DNA of 64,000 nt, from NCBI RefSeq assembly GCF_001584325.1, contig NZ_LSAZ01000041.1, positions 62,001 through 126,000 of the forward strand, in the 5' to 3' direction. The stretch is from Bacillus nakamurai. Lineage in GTDB: Bacteria > Bacillota > Bacilli > Bacillales > Bacillaceae. Below are positions 8,362 through 18,420 of this stretch, in pieces. The notes under the pieces are model-generated. The model was given only the letters and a program-made list of their open reading frames with translations. It was not told where the DNA came from and did no database searches. The position numbers were made by a program, and so were the translations under genes. How positions within the stretch are numbered: the stretch's first letter is position 1; the number at the start of each line of letters is the position of its first letter.

Positions 8362-8386
8362 GAGTTGTATCAGTCATTTACAACTC
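8362..8386 (+). promoter_or_regulatory. hairpin in the pdhA leader
   Basis: GAGTTGTA and TACAACTC form a perfect 8-bp stem with a 9-base loop, a few bases after the likely transcript start. No T run follows, so it is not a plain terminator. Apart from this hairpin and a ribosome site, nothing else is recognised between 8387 and 8564. Confidence 0.45.
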
Positions 8387-8540
8387 CGCAATAATACAGT
8401 TCAGATCAGATAGTGATGATCCTACATAAAAGGTTTCGGCAAACTGGGGATAGGCTAAAATATATACGACTTGCTGCTAATACTTTAGGGTATCCTAGGT
8501 TTGTATGTATAAAAGGAATGCACGTCTAATGACTGTTTAA

Positions 8541-9680
<1,140 letters not shown>

Positions 9681-9683
9681 GCC

Positions 9684-10661
9684 ATGGCGCAAATGACAAT
9701 GATTCAAGCAATCACGGATGCGTTACGCACAGAACTGAAAAATGACGAAAATGTCTTAGTTTTCGGAGAAGACGTTGGTGTAAACGGCGGCGTATTCCGT
9801 GCGACTGAAGGATTGCAAAAAGAATTTGGTGAAGACCGTGTATTTGATACGCCTCTTGCTGAATCCGGCATCGGCGGTCTTGCTCTTGGTTTAGGGTTGA
9901 ACGGTTTCCGTCCGGTTATGGAAATTCAATTCTTCGGATTTGTATATGAAGTAATGGATTCAGTTTCAGGACAAATGGCTCGTATGCGCTACCGTTCAGG
10001 CGGACGCTGGACTTCTCCGGTGACAATCCGTTCTCCTTTCGGCGGCGGTGTTCATACACCTGAACTTCACGCTGACAGCTTAGAAGGCCTTGTGGCTCAG
10101 CAGCCGGGAATTAAAGTCGTTATTCCGTCAACTCCGTATGACGCTAAAGGACTTTTGATTTCTGCCATCCGTGATAACGACCCTGTCGTTTTCTTAGAGC
10201 ACATGAAACTTTACCGTTCTTTCCGTCAGGAAGTTCCTGAAGAAGAATACACAATCGAGCTTGGCAAAGCTGATGTGAAACGCGAAGGAACTGATCTGTC
10301 TATCATCACATACGGCGCAATGGTTCATGAGTCGCTGAAAGCTGCTGAAGAGCTTGAAAAAGAAGGCGTTTCTGCTGAGGTTATCGACCTTCGCACTGTA
10401 AGCCCGCTTGATATTGATACAATCATTGCTTCTGTTGAAAAAACAGGCCGCGCAATTGTTGTACAAGAGGCTCAAAAACAAGCCGGCGTAGGCGCTAACG
10501 TTGTAGCTGAAATTAATGACCGCGCGATCTTGAGCTTGGAAGCTCCTGTTCTCCGTGTCGCAGCGCCTGATACAGTATTTCCTTTCTCGCAAGCTGAGAG
10601 CGTATGGCTTCCAAACCATAAAGACGTTCTTGAAACTGCGAAAAAAGTTCTTGAATTTTAA
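9684..10661 (+). CDS. pdhB: pyruvate dehydrogenase E1 beta subunit
   Basis: This 325-residue beta chain contains the transketolase pyrimidine-binding domain (about 1-175, with VFGEDVG and [15 protein letters not shown]) and the C-terminal transketolase domain. The glutamate of the VFGEDVG region interacts with thiamine diphosphate. The ATG overlaps the CCATGG context just after pdhA, with AGAAGGAG upstream. Followed by a 117-bp gap with a strong hairpin before pdhC. Confidence 0.98.
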   Translation: MAQMTMIQAITDALRTELKNDENVLVFGEDVGVNGGVFRATEGLQKEFGEDRVFDTPLAESGIGGLALGLGLNGFRPVMEIQFFGFVYEVMDSVSGQMARMRYRSGGRWTSPVTIRSPFGGGVHTPELHADSLEGLVAQQPGIKVVIPSTPYDAKGLLISAIRDNDPVVFLEHMKLYRSFRQEVPEEEYTIELGKADVKREGTDLSIITYGAMVHESLKAAEELEKEGVSAEVIDLRTVSPLDIDTIIASVEKTGRAIVVQEAQKQAGVGANVVAEINDRAILSLEAPVLRVAAPDTVFPFSQAESVWLPNHKDVLETAKKVLEF

Positions 10662-10677
10662 TCAGGCTTCATAAACA

Positions 10678-10704
10678 GGAGGAGAAGACGAGTTCTTTTC
10701 CTCC
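10678..10704 (+). promoter_or_regulatory. hairpin between pdhB and pdhC
   Basis: GGAGGAGAAGA pairs with TCTTTTCCTCC (11 bp, one G-U) around a 5-base loop; only CTTGTT follows, so termination would be weak. It may act as an attenuator, a processing site, or a stabiliser separating the E1 and E2/E3 segments of the operon. Confidence 0.5.
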
Positions 10705-10778
10705 CTTGTTCAATGATGGTTCAATGCTTGCCGTATGTATAACTAAAATTTGCTTAATCAACTAGGAGGTCGAAAACT

Positions 10779-12107
10779 GTGGCATTTGAATTTAAACTTC
10801 CAGATATCGGAGAAGGTATCCACGAAGGTGAAATCGTTAAGTGGTTTGTCAAGCCGAACGACGAGGTAGAAGAAGACGATGTACTGGCTGAAGTGCAAAA
10901 TGATAAAGCAGTGGTAGAAATTCCTTCACCTGTTAAAGGAAAAGTATTAGAATTAAAAGTTGAAGAGGGAACAGTTGCAACTGTTGGACAAACGATTATT
11001 ACGTTTGACGCACCTGGTTACGAAGACCTTCAATTCAAAGGAAGCGACGAGTCCGGCGACGCAAAAACTGAAGCTCAAGTTCAGTCATCTGCTGAAGCGG
11101 GACAAGATGTAGCGAAAGAAGAACGCGCTGCTGAGCCGGCAAAAGAAACCGGCGCAGGACAGCAGGATCAAGCGGAAGCTGATCCGAACAAACGCGTGAT
11201 CGCTATGCCTTCCGTACGTAAATATGCCCGTGAAAAAGGCGTTGATATCCGTAAAGTAACGGGTTCAGGAAATAACGGACGCGTTGTGAAAGAAGATATC
11301 GACAGCTTTGCAAATGGCGGAGCGGCTCAAGAGGCGGCGCCTCAAGAAACTGCTGCACCTCAGGAAACAGCAAAACCAGCAGCGGTTCAAGCGCCTGAAG
11401 GCGAATTCCCGGAAACTCGCGAGAAAATGAGCGGTATCCGTAAAGCGATTGCAAAAGCAATGGTGAACTCTAAGCATACTGCACCGCACGTAACTCTAAT
11501 GGATGAAGTTGACGTAACAAATCTTGTTGCACACCGCAAACAGTTCAAACAAGTTGCTGCTGATCAAGGCATTAAGCTGACATACTTGCCTTACGTCGTA
11601 AAAGCTTTAACATCCGCACTGAAAAAATTCCCTGTTTTAAACACATCTATTGATGATAAAACAGATGAAGTTGTTCAAAAACACTACTTCAACATCGGAA
11701 TCGCTGCGGATACAGAAAAAGGCTTGCTTGTGCCGGTAGTGAAAAATGCCGATCGTAAAGCCGTTTTCGAAATCTCTGATGAAATCAACAGCCTTGCTAC
11801 AAAAGCGCGTGAAGGCAAGCTTGCACCTGCGGAAATGAAAGGCGCTTCTTGCACAATCACAAATATCGGTTCTGCCGGCGGCCAATGGTTCACTCCGGTC
11901 ATTAACCATCCAGAGGTTGCGATTCTCGGTATCGGCCGCATCGCTGAAAAAGCGATTGTCCGCGACGGTGAAATTGTAGCTGCTCCTGTCTTAGCTCTTT
12001 CTCTCAGCTTCGACCACCGTATGATCGACGGAGCAACTGCACAAAATGCGTTAAATCACATCAAGCGTTTACTGAACGATCCACAACTTATTTTAATGGA
12101 GGCGTAA
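10779..12107 (+). CDS. pdhC: dihydrolipoamide acetyltransferase (E2) of pyruvate dehydrogenase
   Basis: This 442-residue core subunit transfers the acetyl group to CoA. Order of parts: one lipoyl domain with the lipoylated Lys43 in [10 protein letters not shown]; an acidic/Ala-rich linker; a peripheral subunit-binding domain (about 140-177, from [15 protein letters not shown]); an Ala/Gln/Pro linker of QETAAP-like repeats (about 184-205); and the catalytic domain, with SFDHRMIDG placing the catalytic His413 and Asp417. The start is GTG with CTAGGAGG 8-9 bases upstream. 4 bp before pdhD. Confidence 0.98.
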   Translation: MAFEFKLPDIGEGIHEGEIVKWFVKPNDEVEEDDVLAEVQNDKAVVEIPSPVKGKVLELKVEEGTVATVGQTIITFDAPGYEDLQFKGSDESGDAKTEAQVQSSAEAGQDVAKEERAAEPAKETGAGQQDQAEADPNKRVIAMPSVRKYAREKGVDIRKVTGSGNNGRVVKEDIDSFANGGAAQEAAPQETAAPQETAKPAAVQAPEGEFPETREKMSGIRKAIAKAMVNSKHTAPHVTLMDEVDVTNLVAHRKQFKQVAADQGIKLTYLPYVVKALTSALKKFPVLNTSIDDKTDEVVQKHYFNIGIAADTEKGLLVPVVKNADRKAVFEISDEINSLATKAREGKLAPAEMKGASCTITNIGSAGGQWFTPVINHPEVAILGIGRIAEKAIVRDGEIVAAPVLALSLSFDHRMIDGATAQNALNHIKRLLNDPQLILMEA

Positions 12108-12111
12108 TGTT

Positions 12112-13524
12112 ATGGTAGTAGGAGATTTCCCTATTGAAACAGATACTCTTGTGATTGGTGCGGGACCTGGCGGCTATGTGGCTGCCATCCGCGCCGCTCA
12201 GCTTGGACAAAAAGTAACAGTCGTTGAAAAAGCAACTCTTGGAGGCGTTTGTCTGAACGTCGGCTGTATTCCTTCAAAAGCGCTCATCAATGCAGGCCAT
12301 CGTTATGAGAACGCAAAACACTCAGATGACATGGGAATCACTGCTGAGAACGTAACAGTTGATTTTACAAAAGTCCAAGAATGGAAAGCTTCTGTTGTAA
12401 ATAAGCTTACTGGCGGTGTTGCAGGTCTTCTTAAAGGAAATAAAGTAGACGTCGTCAAAGGCGAAGCTTATTTTGTAGACAGCAACTCTGTCCGTGTGAT
12501 GGATGAGAACTCTGCGCAAACATATACGTTTAAAAACGCGATTATTGCTACCGGTTCTCGCCCTATCGAATTGCCAAACTTCAAATATAGCGAACGCGTT
12601 CTGAATTCTACAGGCGCACTTGCGCTTAAAGAAATTCCTAAAAAGCTTGTTGTCATCGGCGGCGGATATATCGGTACTGAGCTTGGAACAGCGTATGCAA
12701 ACTTCGGAACTGAACTTGTTATTTTAGAAGGCGGAGACGAAATTCTTCCTGGCTTCGAAAAACAAATGAGTTCTCTTGTTAAACGCAACTTAAAGAAAAA
12801 AGGCAACGTTGAAATCCATACAAGCGCTATGGCAAAAGGTGTCGAAGAAAAAGCTGACGGCGTAACAGTTACATTCGAAGTAAAAGGCGAAGAAAAAACA
12901 GTTGATGCTGATTACGTATTAATCACTGTCGGACGCCGTCCAAACACTGATGAGCTCGGCCTTGAGCAAGTCGGTATTGAGATGACTGACCGCGGCGTAG
13001 TCAAAACAGACAAGCAATGCCGCACAAACGTGCCGAACATTTACGCAATCGGTGATATCATTGACGGACCTCCATTGGCTCACAAAGCGTCTTACGAAGG
13101 TAAAATCGCTGCGGAAGCCATCGCCGGAGAGCCTGCTGAAATCGATTACCTCGGTATTCCAGCCGTTGTATTCTCTGAGCCTGAACTGGCTTCTGTCGGT
13201 TACACTGAAGCACAGGCGAAAGAAGAAGGCCTTGAAGTGGTTGCTTCTAAATTCCCGTTTGCTGCAAACGGACGTGCGCTTTCTCTTAACGAAACTGACG
13301 GCTTCATGAAGCTGATCACTCGTAAAGAAGACGGCCTTGTCATCGGTGCGCAAATTGCCGGTGCGAGCGCATCTGATATGATTTCTGAATTGAGCTTGGC
13401 GATCGAAGGCGGTATGACTGCTGAAGATATCGCAATGACAATTCACGCTCACCCGACATTGGGCGAAATCACAATGGAAGCTGCGGAAGTGGCAATCGGA
13501 AGCCCGATCCATATTGTAAAATAA
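12112..13524 (+). CDS. pdhD: dihydrolipoamide dehydrogenase (E3)
   Basis: This 470-residue flavoprotein reoxidises lipoamide with NAD+. Visible: FAD motif GAGPGG (16-21); redox-active disulfide Cys47-Cys52 in [18 protein letters not shown] motif [10 protein letters not shown] (about 182-191); and the C-terminal His447-Glu452 pair in [11 protein letters not shown] at 12112 with GGAGG about 9 bases upstream. Last gene of the operon; a shared terminator separates it from the convergent slp. Confidence 0.98.
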   Translation: MVVGDFPIETDTLVIGAGPGGYVAAIRAAQLGQKVTVVEKATLGGVCLNVGCIPSKALINAGHRYENAKHSDDMGITAENVTVDFTKVQEWKASVVNKLTGGVAGLLKGNKVDVVKGEAYFVDSNSVRVMDENSAQTYTFKNAIIATGSRPIELPNFKYSERVLNSTGALALKEIPKKLVVIGGGYIGTELGTAYANFGTELVILEGGDEILPGFEKQMSSLVKRNLKKKGNVEIHTSAMAKGVEEKADGVTVTFEVKGEEKTVDADYVLITVGRRPNTDELGLEQVGIEMTDRGVVKTDKQCRTNVPNIYAIGDIIDGPPLAHKASYEGKIAAEAIAGEPAEIDYLGIPAVVFSEPELASVGYTEAQAKEEGLEVVASKFPFAANGRALSLNETDGFMKLITRKEDGLVIGAQIAGASASDMISELSLAIEGGMTAEDIAMTIHAHPTLGEITMEAAEVAIGSPIHIVK

Positions 13525-13537
13525 TAACGTAAAAAAG

Positions 13538-13572
13538 AAACAGCCTCCGTGTAAAAACGGGGGCTGTTTTTT
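13538..13572. terminator. bidirectional terminator between pdhD and slp
   Basis: AAACAGCCTCCGT pairs with ACGGGGGCTGTTT (one G-T). It is followed by T's on the plus strand, with A's preceding for slp. The left arm and loop share 15 bases with the terminator at 19658. Confidence 0.85.
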
Positions 13573-13945
13573 ATTGTGCCAGCACATGCTGCATAGGCTT
13601 TATAATATCTTCTTTTTTCTTAACGGACCCTTCTATCTTCATGACGACATGGCTATGGTTGATGACCATAAGAGCCGGGAACGTATTGATTTCTTCTTCC
13701 CATCCTTTTCTGTTGTCATATACCTTCATTTGATCTACATGATGAGGATATTTCTTCTCCAAATCAAGAATCGCATCGTAATAGGGCACTTCTTTATCTA
13801 TATGGTTTTCATCGGAAAAAAACAAGATTTGAGTGTGATGAATGCTGTCGATCCGGTTTTTTTTGAATGGACTGACCGTAGAAACCGAACAGCTTGACAA
13901 AACAAATAACATCAAAAAAAAGGGAATCACCGTGCGGTAGCGCAT
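13571..13945 (-). CDS. slp: small lipoprotein Slp
   Basis: This 124-residue lipoprotein has a short signal peptide ending in VLSSC (Cys19). The rest has thioredoxin-like spacing: a beta strand (QILFFSDE), a helix, and a strand around FPALMVINHSH, but no CxxC, so redox catalysis is not supported. Known in B. subtilis as a small peptidoglycan-associated lipoprotein. ATG with GAGGAGAAAG upstream; converges with pdhD. Confidence 0.85.
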   Translation of the reverse strand: MRYRTVIPFFLMLFVLSSCSVSTVSPFKKNRIDSIHHTQILFFSDENHIDKEVPYYDAILDLEKKYPHHVDQMKVYDNRKGWEEEINTFPALMVINHSHVVMKIEGSVKKKEDIIKPMQHVLAQ

Positions 13946-13962
13946 CTATCTTTCTCCTCTGT

Positions 13963-13992
13963 TTTATATTGTAATGGAACATCCGTTAACAA
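13963..13992 (-). promoter_or_regulatory. probable sigma-A promoter of slp
   Basis: On the minus strand TTGTTA (13992-13987), 18 bases, TATAAA (13968-13963), close upstream of the slp ribosome site. On the plus strand TATAAT (14052) and TATACT (14156) are possible -10 elements for the deacetylase gene, but neither has a good -35. Confidence 0.45.
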
Positions 13993-14190
13993 GGACTATG
14001 TAAAGTGTATCACGAGACCTGAGAAAGCTAAGGCTTGTTACTTAATTGTTATATAATTGAAACCGTTTTTAATGAAGAAATAATACGGGTGACAAGATCC
14101 GTTCCCAATGCGTAAAAAAGGCACATTATTCATCGTGAAACAGCTGTTTTTTCGTTATACTGTGGGCAAAACCAAGCAGGAGGGATTCTT

Positions 14191-14991
14191 ATGTATAAAG
14201 CAATTGCAGCTGTCATGTGTGTGTGTTTCCTCGTCAGCTGCGAATCAAATGAGGAGCCGGAATCAAGCAAAACCCATTCGCATGCTGCTGCCGGTAAAAC
14301 GGAACAGAAAAGCGGCAAGGCAAAATCCGACAAGCCGGCAAAGCAGAAGGCTGAGACCTGCTATCAAATCAATCCTAAAACCTTTGCGGTTGAAAGACTG
14401 GATGAACAGAAAGACAAAAAACCGATTGCGCTGTTAACGATAGATGACGCGCCCGATCAGCATGCGGCTGACATTGCTGACAAGCTGCACGACCTTCATG
14501 CATCAGCTATTTTTTTTGTGAACGGACAATTTCTAAAAAAAGATGAAAATAAAAAAGCGCTCAAGCATATTCATGAATTAGGCTTTATGATCGGAAATCA
14601 TACGATGACCCATCAAAATTTAAAAAATCTTTCGGAACAAAAACAACGGGAAGAAATTGCCGGCGTTAATCAAGCCGTTGAGAAAGTGATCGGGGAAAAG
14701 CCTGCATTTTTCAGAGCACCTTTCGGAAGCAACACTGAATACAGTGACAGGCTCATCCAAAAAGAAGGCATGGTAAAAACGAATTGGACCTTCGGATATG
14801 ACTGGGATCAGAAATATCAATCAAAAAAAGCGCTTACTGACATTACCCTTAACAGCCCTTATTTACAGGACGGCGCCAATATTCTCATGCATGATCGGAA
14901 GTGGACGGATGAAGCAATACCGGATATTGTGAAAGGACTCCGGGATAAAGGATATACCATTATCGACCCGAAAGCGATCAAGAGGCCGTAA
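14191..14991 (+). CDS. lipoprotein polysaccharide deacetylase (NodB domain)
   Basis: The 266-residue protein begins with a signal peptide and lipobox FLVSC (Cys17), a Lys/Ala-rich charged linker (about 20-55), then a carbohydrate esterase 4 fold. Motif 1 TIDDAPD has Asp85/Asp86, motif 2 HTMTH gives the metal His137 and His141, motif 3 is RAPFG (175-179), and motif 5 ILMHDR carries His234. It should remove N-acetyl groups from a cell-wall glycan outside the membrane; the exact glycan cannot be told. The ATG follows AGGAGGGA. I do not recall this gene between slp and speA in B. subtilis 168, so it may be lineage-specific. Confidence 0.85.
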   Translation: MYKAIAAVMCVCFLVSCESNEEPESSKTHSHAAAGKTEQKSGKAKSDKPAKQKAETCYQINPKTFAVERLDEQKDKKPIALLTIDDAPDQHAADIADKLHDLHASAIFFVNGQFLKKDENKKALKHIHELGFMIGNHTMTHQNLKNLSEQKQREEIAGVNQAVEKVIGEKPAFFRAPFGSNTEYSDRLIQKEGMVKTNWTFGYDWDQKYQSKKALTDITLNSPYLQDGANILMHDRKWTDEAIPDIVKGLRDKGYTIIDPKAIKRP

Positions 14992-15019
14992 AAAATAAAT
15001 GTGTTATACAATTTAGTGG

Positions 15020-15051
15020 TTGACATATTAAATGTGACATAATAATATAAT
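15020..15051 (+). promoter_or_regulatory. promoter of SR1
   Basis: TTGACA (15020-15025), with TAATAT at 15043 (17-base spacer) overlapping TATAAT at 15046 (20-base spacer). In B. subtilis this promoter is repressed by CcpN (and CcpA) under glycolytic conditions; I have not identified the operators by sequence. Confidence 0.7.
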
Positions 15052-15104
15052 AACAACAAATAAAAATTAAGCGTTTTCAAATTCTGAGAAATGGGGAATG
15101 AGAG

Positions 15105-15224
15105 ATGGGAACGATTGTTTGCCAAGACTGTAACGAAGCCATTCATTACTTCGAGGATGAGAAGGTGACAACGTTATACGGAACATGCTGCGGACAATGC
15201 CAGTGTCATCTTGAAGAAGAGTAA
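15105..15224 (+). CDS. sr1P: SR1P peptide, GapA-binding
   Basis: This 39-residue peptide is MGTIVCQDCN at the start, then EAIHYFEDEKVTTLYG, TCCGQCQC and HLEEE at the end. It has six Cys in two CxxC-like clusters (Cys6/Cys9 and Cys28/29/32/34), suggesting metal binding. The length and sequence match SR1P as I know it from B. subtilis, which binds glyceraldehyde-3-phosphate dehydrogenase GapA, stabilises gapA mRNA and promotes GapA-RNase J1 binding. Upstream GGGGAATGAGAG supplies a ribosome site. It is too short for ordinary gene callers. Confidence 0.92.
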   Translation: MGTIVCQDCNEAIHYFEDEKVTTLYGTCCGQCQCHLEEE

Positions 15225-15238
15225 AAAATATAAAAAAG

Positions 15239-15268
15239 GCCCGAAACATACTTTGTTTCGGGCTTTTT
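15239..15268. terminator. bidirectional terminator of SR1 and speA
   Basis: GCCCGAAACA/TGTTTCGGGC, a perfect 10-bp stem with a 5-base loop, has T5 after it and A6 before it. Confidence 0.92.
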
Positions 15269-15274
15269 CACGTC

Positions 15275-16747
15275 TTATTGGATCGCCTTTTGTTCTTTAA
15301 TGACACGGATCATTTCCAGCGTGGCGTCTTCCGGGCCTTGAACGGGAAGGCCGGCATCAAGGTTTTTGAAAATGTAGCTGATGTTTTCTTCCGTAATAAT
15401 TTCACCTGGGATAAAGATCGGAATTCCCGGCGGATACACCATAACAAACTCCGCAATAATCCGTCCCGCTGATTCTTTTAAAGGGACGATTTCCGTATTT
15501 GCGTAAAATGCATCCCGTGGTGTCATCGCTAAAAGCGGAATTTCAGGGAGCAGAACTTCAGTTTGCTTATGAGCAAATTCATTGGCGGAGGCCCGTTTTG
15601 AAATCTCTGCAAGGGCGTTAACAAGACGGTCAGCATCGTCAGCTCTGTCGCCCGGAGTGAAAATACATAAAATGTTATGCAAATCGGACAGCTCGACTTC
15701 AATGTTGTATGATTCACGCAGCCATTTTTCAACGTCATGACCCGTTAGGCCGAGATTTTTTACAGAGATGATTAATTTGGTCGGGTCATAGCTGAACGCA
15801 GCCTTAGAACCCGTTATCTCTGCTCCGACACAGCGGATGCCTTCAATTTGATTCAGGCGTTCCCGCGTTTGATTTGCGAGGATAATTGTATCCTCCAGAA
15901 GCTGCCGGCCTTCAGTTGCCAGCCGTTTTCTCGCGACGTCTAATGAGGCGAGAAGCAGATAGGACGTTGATGTTGTTGTCAGCATGCTTAAAATCGATTG
16001 TACCCTGTCTTTAGACACAAGGCCTTCTCTTACATTTAAGATAGAGCTTTGCGTCAAAGAACCGCCTAATTTGTGCACGCTTGTGGCTGCCATATCAGCG
16101 CCTGCCTGCATGGCAGACAGAGGGAGCTGATCATGGAAGTGAATATGCACGCCGTGCGCTTCATCTACAAGGACCGGAACGCTGTAAGAATGTGCGAGCT
16201 TCACAATGCTGCTTAAGTCGGCTGCGACACCGAAATAAGTCGGATTAATGACAAGAAGCCCTTTGGCGTCAGGGTGCTCTGTTAAGGCGCGCTCGGCTGA
16301 TTCGAGTGTGATGCCGTGAGAAATTCCAAGCTCATCATCAATTTCCGGGTGTATAAAAATAGGCACCGCTCCGGAAAATACAATGGCTGTCATAATTGAT
16401 TTATGGACATTTCTCGGAATGATGATTTTATCTCCGGGTCCGCAAACCGCCATGACCATCGTCATAATGGCGCCGCTCGTTCCTTGTACGGAAAAGAAGG
16501 TGTGGTCTGCGCCGAATGCCTCAGCGGCCAGTTCCTGCGCTTCTTTGATCATTCCTTTTGGCGCATGTAAATCATCAAGAGGTTCAATGTTAATTAAATC
16601 TATGCTTAACGCGTTTTCTCCGATAAATTGTCTGAATTCTGGGTCCATTCCTGCACCTTTTTTGTGGCCCGGAATGTGGAATTGGACAGGCTGTCTGTTC
16701 GCGTGCTTTTTCAGTCCGCTGTACAGGGGTGTTTCATGTTGCGGCAA
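15275..16747 (-). CDS. speA: arginine decarboxylase
   Basis: This 490-residue fold type I PLP enzyme (Orn/Lys/Arg decarboxylase family) makes agmatine for polyamine synthesis. The PLP lysine lies in SVHKLGGSLTQ (about residues 220-230), preceded by VDEAHGVH with the pyridoxal-contacting Asp. The frame is open to 16870, but TTG 16747 (PQHETPLY follows) has AAGGTGGG 7 bases upstream and gives the family length; ATG 16768 lacks a ribosome site. Its promoter is at 16836-16864. Confidence 0.93.
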   Translation of the reverse strand: MPQHETPLYSGLKKHANRQPVQFHIPGHKKGAGMDPEFRQFIGENALSIDLINIEPLDDLHAPKGMIKEAQELAAEAFGADHTFFSVQGTSGAIMTMVMAVCGPGDKIIIPRNVHKSIMTAIVFSGAVPIFIHPEIDDELGISHGITLESAERALTEHPDAKGLLVINPTYFGVAADLSSIVKLAHSYSVPVLVDEAHGVHIHFHDQLPLSAMQAGADMAATSVHKLGGSLTQSSILNVREGLVSKDRVQSILSMLTTTSTSYLLLASLDVARKRLATEGRQLLEDTIILANQTRERLNQIEGIRCVGAEITGSKAAFSYDPTKLIISVKNLGLTGHDVEKWLRESYNIEVELSDLHNILCIFTPGDRADDADRLVNALAEISKRASANEFAHKQTEVLLPEIPLLAMTPRDAFYANTEIVPLKESAGRIIAEFVMVYPPGIPIFIPGEIITEENISYIFKNLDAGLPVQGPEDATLEMIRVIKEQKAIQ

Positions 16748-16835
16748 TTGTTTTCCCACCTTTGTCATAATACCTACGCAATTAGTGTGTATTACATTGA
16801 GTTTATTACCCGTTTTTTTAACGTAAAACAAATGA

Positions 16836-16864
16836 ATTATATTATGAACTTGAAAGAATGTAAA
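16836..16864 (-). promoter_or_regulatory. sigma-A promoter of speA
   Basis: On the minus strand TTTACA (16864-16859), exactly 17 bases, TATAAT (16841-16836); predicted leader about 80 nt. Confidence 0.7.
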
Positions 16865-16926
16865 GAACAATTTATGATCTATGGAAGATGCTTTTTTTGA
16901 GCAGGATAATGAAGGAGTGAAGAGAT

Positions 16927-17193
16927 TTGGAATATCAATATCCGATGAACGAGGACTGGACGACAGAGGAGGCTGTGGATGTGATTGCCTTTTTTCAGCA
17001 GGTGGAAAAAGCCTATGAAAAAGGTGCCGATCGTGACAAACTGCTGCAGGCCTATCGGCGTTTCAAAGAAATTGTTCCGGGAAAAGCGGAAGAAAAGAAG
17101 ATTTGCGGCCGATTTGAGACAGACAGCACATATTCTCCGTACAGGACTGTGAAACAGGCAAAAGAATCAGATCAAGCGGTTATTAAGATGTAA
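16927..17193 (+). CDS. yktA: UPF0223 family protein YktA
   Basis: This 88-residue soluble protein begins with MEYQYPMNEDWTTEE and contains a conserved helical core with FKEIVPGKAEEKKICG. It matches the UPF0223 family in length and content; function unknown. The start codon is TTG at 16927, with GAAGGAGTGAAG 8 bases upstream. It ends in its own hairpin and converges with yktB. Confidence 0.88.
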   Translation: MEYQYPMNEDWTTEEAVDVIAFFQQVEKAYEKGADRDKLLQAYRRFKEIVPGKAEEKKICGRFETDSTYSPYRTVKQAKESDQAVIKM

Positions 17194-17200
17194 GTAAATA

Positions 17201-17228
17201 AAAGCGAGCCGGAAACGGCCCGCTTTTT
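17201..17228. terminator. terminator between yktA and yktB
   Basis: AAGCGAGCCG/CGGCCCGCTT around GAAA, one mismatch, T5 after it. Minus-strand A/T content also allows use by yktB. Confidence 0.85.
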
Positions 17229-17231
17229 ATG

Positions 17232-17864
17232 TTATGAGACTTTTTGCGTCAGAGTGTATAAAAACGATAGCTTTTGAAAGGCATCTTCAATGGTTTGCAG
17301 GAATTCTTGGTTGTTCATGTTGATAACTTCTTCTTTCGGAAGCTGAATGCCGCATAAAAGCTCAGCTTTTTTAACTGTCTGCAGACGTTCAAATAATGTT
17401 TTCAGCTGCTCATGATCCATTTCGGACTGCTTGTACGCACCGGGCTTCGTATGATCCGGAGACCAGACAAAGTGAGCCGGGATTTGCTTTATGATATCCT
17501 CCTGCTTCGCTTCAAGCAATTTGCCGTACTCCTCTTTTATCGGAGACTCATAAATGATGGCGAACCATACAAACATATGAGTGTCCCACAAACCGATTTG
17601 AAAGTGGGGAAGTTTTTTGTAGCCCCTTTTGCTGCTCGCAAAGGCGACCCAGCTGTCAGCCGGCGGGTTAACAGATCTTCTGGCGTGCTTGGCGACGTGC
17701 GGAAACATTTCGTCCCCTGTCAATGCCGACAATGTCGGGGCAAAATGCTCGCCTAAAAGGGTCAGCTTCGGCCGGACCTGTTCCTTTAACACCTCCATGC
17801 GCGCATCTAAACCTTCTATTGTAAATGTATCAAAGTCCTCATTAGTAAAACGCATTTGTGTCAT
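17232..17864 (-). CDS. yktB: DUF1054/UPF0637 protein YktB
   Basis: This 210-residue cytosolic protein starts [19 protein letters not shown] and carries [14 protein letters not shown] near residue 93. It belongs to UPF0637 (DUF1054), structurally a distant relative of the TBP-like fold; function unknown. ATG with AGGAGGAAAAA upstream. Faces yktA across a shared terminator. Confidence 0.88.
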   Translation of the reverse strand: MTQMRFTNEDFDTFTIEGLDARMEVLKEQVRPKLTLLGEHFAPTLSALTGDEMFPHVAKHARRSVNPPADSWVAFASSKRGYKKLPHFQIGLWDTHMFVWFAIIYESPIKEEYGKLLEAKQEDIIKQIPAHFVWSPDHTKPGAYKQSEMDHEQLKTLFERLQTVKKAELLCGIQLPKEEVINMNNQEFLQTIEDAFQKLSFLYTLTQKVS

Positions 17865-18098
17865 GTTTTTCCTCCTTTTATTAAGTATTCATATTTTACC
17901 ACAGTTGGTTTTGACGGCAAAAACATTGAGAGCGTTTGAAGAGAGGGGAAATGTGGTAAAAAACGAATAGGTAAACACACAATTTTAAGAATGATGTTAC
18001 AGCCGAATATAAGTTTCCATACGATATAAGAAGTATCATAAATGATTTGGAAATGGGATGCTTTTTTAACAAATGATCTCTGGGAGGGGCGAAAGACA

Positions 18099-18287
18099 AT
18101 GAGGCAAGTGGTGAAGGAAGGGTTCAGAGAGGAAAAAAATAACCGTGTAGCTGTCTGGAGACTAGAGGTTGATTATGAATTGGCAACCCTGTACGAGGCA
18201 TTGCAAAAAGAAAATGAAGACCAAATTGAACTCAGCAAAAGGAAATTAGAGGGTCTCAGAAAAGAATGGATTCGTCTTAACGGATAA
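18099..18287 (+). CDS. ykzI: small protein YkzI
   Basis: This 62-residue, highly charged, probably coiled-coil protein runs from MRQVVKEGFREEKNN to RKEWIRLNG. The frame extends upstream to 18042, but ATG 18099 has GGGAGGGG about 9 bases before it. A perfect 13-bp hairpin terminator follows. Same position and length as ykzI in B. subtilis; function unknown. Confidence 0.82.
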   Translation: MRQVVKEGFREEKNNRVAVWRLEVDYELATLYEALQKENEDQIELSKRKLEGLRKEWIRLNG

Positions 18288-18293
18288 AGAATA

Positions 18294-18327
18294 GTAAAAA
18301 CGAACCGCCGGAATGGTTCGTTTTTAC
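18294..18327 (+). terminator. terminator of ykzI
   Basis: Perfect inverted repeat GTAAAAACGAACC / GGTTCGTTTTTAC with an 8-base loop. Confidence 0.85.
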
Positions 18328-18420
18328 GTGAGAAGGCATATTTTTCATTTTCCTTGCTTTTTAATCGCCTTTATCAGTATGCTATAGAGTAAAGCTATAC
18401 ATAGAAAAGAGGTACACGGT

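Larger units (their letters stand above)
15057..15268 (+). ncRNA. sr1: SR1 dual-function small RNA
   Basis: The predicted transcript, from the promoter at 15020-15051 to the terminator at 15268, is about 210 nt, close to the 205 nt known for SR1. It is located just upstream of speA as in B. subtilis and contains the SR1P reading frame. SR1 base-pairs with ahrC mRNA to block translation of the arginine catabolism activator, and encodes SR1P. The convergent speA gene, arginine decarboxylase, shares its terminator. Confidence 0.88.

Noticed and set aside
12919..13587. 222-residue minus-strand frame antisense to pdhD
   Set aside because: Cys/Phe/Arg-rich composition typical of the reverse of a conserved gene; no start signals.
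14136..14161. TGAAAC before the deacetylase gene as an ECF promoter
   Set aside because: The bases 16 positions downstream are TACT, not CGTA/CGTC; the match fails at the -10.
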